Assembly: GCF_026341275.1 (NCBI RefSeq)
Contig: NZ_JAIFZO010000001.1
Span: forward strand, 449,910 to 513,909
DNA: 64,000 nucleotides
Source of the DNA: Streptomyces ortus
Lineage (GTDB): Bacteria; Actinomycetota; Actinomycetes; Streptomycetales; Streptomycetaceae
Direction of reading: 5' to 3'
How positions within the stretch are numbered: the stretch's first letter is position 1; each line of letters starts with the position of its first letter. A model generated the notes under the pieces. It worked only from the letters and a program-made list of their open reading frames with translations. It ran no database searches and was not told where the DNA came from. The position numbers were made by a program, and so were the translations under genes. This document shows positions 62,403 through 64,000 of this stretch, piece after piece.

Positions 62403-64000
62403 ATGACCCACTACCCACACCTGCTGAACCCGCTGAACCTGGGCTTCACCACTCTGCCCAACCGCGTACTCATGGGCTCCATGCACATAGGCCTGGAAGA
62501 GGCCGACCACGGCTTCGAGCGAATGGCCGCGTTCTACGCGGCCAGAGCCCGCGGCGGCGTAGGCCTCATCGTCACCGGCGGCATCGCCCCGAACGACGCC
62601 GGCCGCCCCTACGAAGGCGGCGCCAAACTCACCACCGAGGCGGAAGCCGAACAGCACACCGCGATCACCGCCGCCGTCCACCGCGAAGGCGGCAGGATCG
62701 CGATGCAGATCCTCCACTTCGGCCGGTACGCCTACCACCCCGACCTCGTCGCGCCCAGCGCACTCCAGGCCCCCATCAGCCCCCACACCCCCCACGCACT
62801 GACGGACGACGAGGTCGAGCAGACCATCGACGACTACGCCAGGGCCGCCCGCCTCGCCAAGGCCGCCGGCTACGACGGCGTGGAGATCATGGGCTCCGAG
62901 GGCTACCTCATCAACGAGTTCATCGCCGCCCGGACCAACCAGCGCGACGACCGCTGGGGCGGCAGCTACGAGAACCGCACGCGGTTCCCCCTCGACATCG
63001 TCCGCCGCGTGCGCGAAGCCGTCGGCGAGGACTTCATCGTCATCTACCGCCTGTCGATGCTGGACCTGGTCCCGGGCGGCTCCTCCCTCGACGAGGTGAT
63101 CACCCTCGCCAAGGCGGTGGAGGCAGCCGGCGCGACCATCATCAACACCGGCATCGGCTGGCACGAGGCCCGCATCCCCACCATCGCGACCTCGGTGCCG
63201 CGCGGCGCGTACACCTGGGTCACCAAGAAGGTCATGGGCGCCGTGTCGATCCCGCTCGTGACGACGAACCGCATCAACACCCCGGAACTGGCCGAGCAGT
63301 TGCTCGCGGACGGCCACGCGGACATGGTGTCGATGGCCCGCCCGATGCTCGCCGACCCCGACTTCGTCAGCAAGGCGAAGGCCGGCCGGCCCGAAGCCAT
63401 CAACACCTGCATCGGCTGCAACCAGGCCTGCCTCGACCACACCTTCAGCGGCAGGATCACCTCCTGTCTGGTGAACCCGAGGGCCTGCCACGAGACGGAA
63501 CTGGTCCTCACCCCGACCCGTACCCGCAAGCGCGTCGCCGTCGTGGGTGCGGGCCCGGCCGGCCTCGCCTGCGCGGTGAGCGCCGCCGAGCGCGGCCACG
63601 ACGTCACCCTCTACGACGCCGCGGCCGAGATCGGCGGCCAGCTGAACGTGGCCCGCAAGGTCCCCGGCAAGCAGGAGTTCGACGAGACGATCCGCTACTT
63701 CCGCACCCAGCTCGAACTGCACGGCGTGGACGTCCGGTTGAACACTCCGGTCGGTGACGGCGACCTCGCCGGGTACGAGGAGGTCGTCGTCGCCACGGGT
63801 GTCGGACCGCGTACCCCCGACATTCCCGGCGTGGACCACCCGAGCGTCGTCGGCTACCTCGACGTGCTACGCGACGGCGCCCCCGTCGGCGACCGCGTCG
63901 CGATCCTGGGCGCGGGCGGCATCGGCTTCGACGTCGCCGAGTACCTGACCGACAGCGGCGACAAGGCGAGCGAGGACCCGGCGACGTACTTCCGGCACTG
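62403..64000 (+). CDS. 2,4-dienoyl-CoA reductase-type FMN/iron-sulfur/FAD enzyme (3' partial)
   Basis: The 532 visible residues cover an old-yellow-enzyme FMN barrel (LGFTTLPNRVLMGSMHIGLE, GYDGVEIMGSEGYLINEFIA with the catalytic Tyr region), the four-Cys cluster CIGCNQAC...CLVNP for a [4Fe-4S] centre at ~340-360, and an FAD domain (VAVVGAGPAGLACAVSAAER, VAILGAGGIGFDVAEYL). This layout is FadH, NADPH-dependent 2,4-dienoyl-CoA reductase, or a close xenobiotic reductase. GGAGGGG precedes ATG 62403. The gene runs off the window; about 140 residues are expected to be missing. Confidence 0.9.
   Translation, partial: MTHYPHLLNPLNLGFTTLPNRVLMGSMHIGLEEADHGFERMAAFYAARARGGVGLIVTGGIAPNDAGRPYEGGAKLTTEAEAEQHTAITAAVHREGGRIAMQILHFGRYAYHPDLVAPSALQAPISPHTPHALTDDEVEQTIDDYARAARLAKAAGYDGVEIMGSEGYLINEFIAARTNQRDDRWGGSYENRTRFPLDIVRRVREAVGEDFIVIYRLSMLDLVPGGSSLDEVITLAKAVEAAGATIINTGIGWHEARIPTIATSVPRGAYTWVTKKVMGAVSIPLVTTNRINTPELAEQLLADGHADMVSMARPMLADPDFVSKAKAGRPEAINTCIGCNQACLDHTFSGRITSCLVNPRACHETELVLTPTRTRKRVAVVGAGPAGLACAVSAAERGHDVTLYDAAAEIGGQLNVARKVPGKQEFDETIRYFRTQLELHGVDVRLNTPVGDGDLAGYEEVVVATGVGPRTPDIPGVDHPSVVGYLDVLRDGAPVGDRVAILGAGGIGFDVAEYLTDSGDKASEDPATYFRH

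Overview
The window is a high-GC stretch with the gene density, GTG/TTG starts, ATGA/GTGA start-stop overlaps and gene families of a Streptomyces (or close relative) chromosome. Indicators include a monomeric NADP isocitrate dehydrogenase, kdpFABC, paired crcB genes, a short Rho paralogue, an AnsA-type asparaginase with its permease, many one-gene regulators beside their targets, and IS630/IS701-type elements. No tRNA, rRNA, CRISPR array or replication origin was seen.

Layout. 1-1.5 kb: end of a membrane protein, a Nudix hydrolase, and gene debris in which an IclR regulator is joined to the last residues of a meta-pathway aldolase. 1.7-9.8 kb: housekeeping and accessory genes (icd, GH29 fucosidase, AraC and broken MarR regulators, a VOC protein, a GDT1-type cation transporter, two SseB-like paralogues). 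9.8-18 kb: a complete beta-1,4-galactan utilisation locus, with a LacI repressor, an ABC importer (binding protein plus two permeases), a GH42 beta-galactosidase and a secreted GH53 endo-galactanase, and a LacI-type operator between the divergent arms. 18-19.9 kb: an acyl-CoA ligase remnant, a SnoaL-like protein and crcB1/crcB2. 19.9-23.7 kb: a composite mobile unit made of two inverted IS630-type copies around a decayed IS701-type element, inserted in the TA of the crcB2 stop codon.

23.8-29.6 kb: an amino-acid catabolic block (FadR-type GntR, asparagine permease, asparaginase, aspartase, glutaminase) that would feed fumarate and ammonia into metabolism. 29.7-37.8 kb: D,D-carboxypeptidase, short Rho paralogue, a flavin monooxygenase with a P450, a GH13 glucosidase and a methyltransferase. 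38-42.7 kb: kdpFABC preceded by an extra 27-residue membrane peptide. 42.8-51.7 kb: VOC protein, CorA fragment, haloperoxidase-type hydrolase, NB-ARC regulator without a DNA-binding domain, a MEDS-STAS protein, a TetR/MMPL pair with a clear operator, and a GntR/UTRA regulator.

51.7-52.6 kb is a long gene-poor gap with a dre-like operator and a five-unit tandem array of about 76 bp. 52.6-60.9 kb: acetylxylan esterase, an Rv1733c-like membrane protein, phosphoketolase, a molybdopterin/flavin oxidoreductase pair, a quinone oxidoreductase with a GNAT protein, and a MarR regulator with operator. 60.9-64 kb: a structured leader with a possible leader peptide before a PrmC-like methyltransferase, a second tandem array with the same GTTCCCCGCGCCCC core, and a 2,4-dienoyl-CoA reductase-type enzyme behind a perfect TGCAACTAGTTGCA palindrome that runs off the window.

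No gene set here is clearly a new biological system. The best leads are the tandem arrays of terminator-like DNA, the structured leader before the PrmC-like gene, the composite IS unit, and several small remnant or overlapping reading frames.
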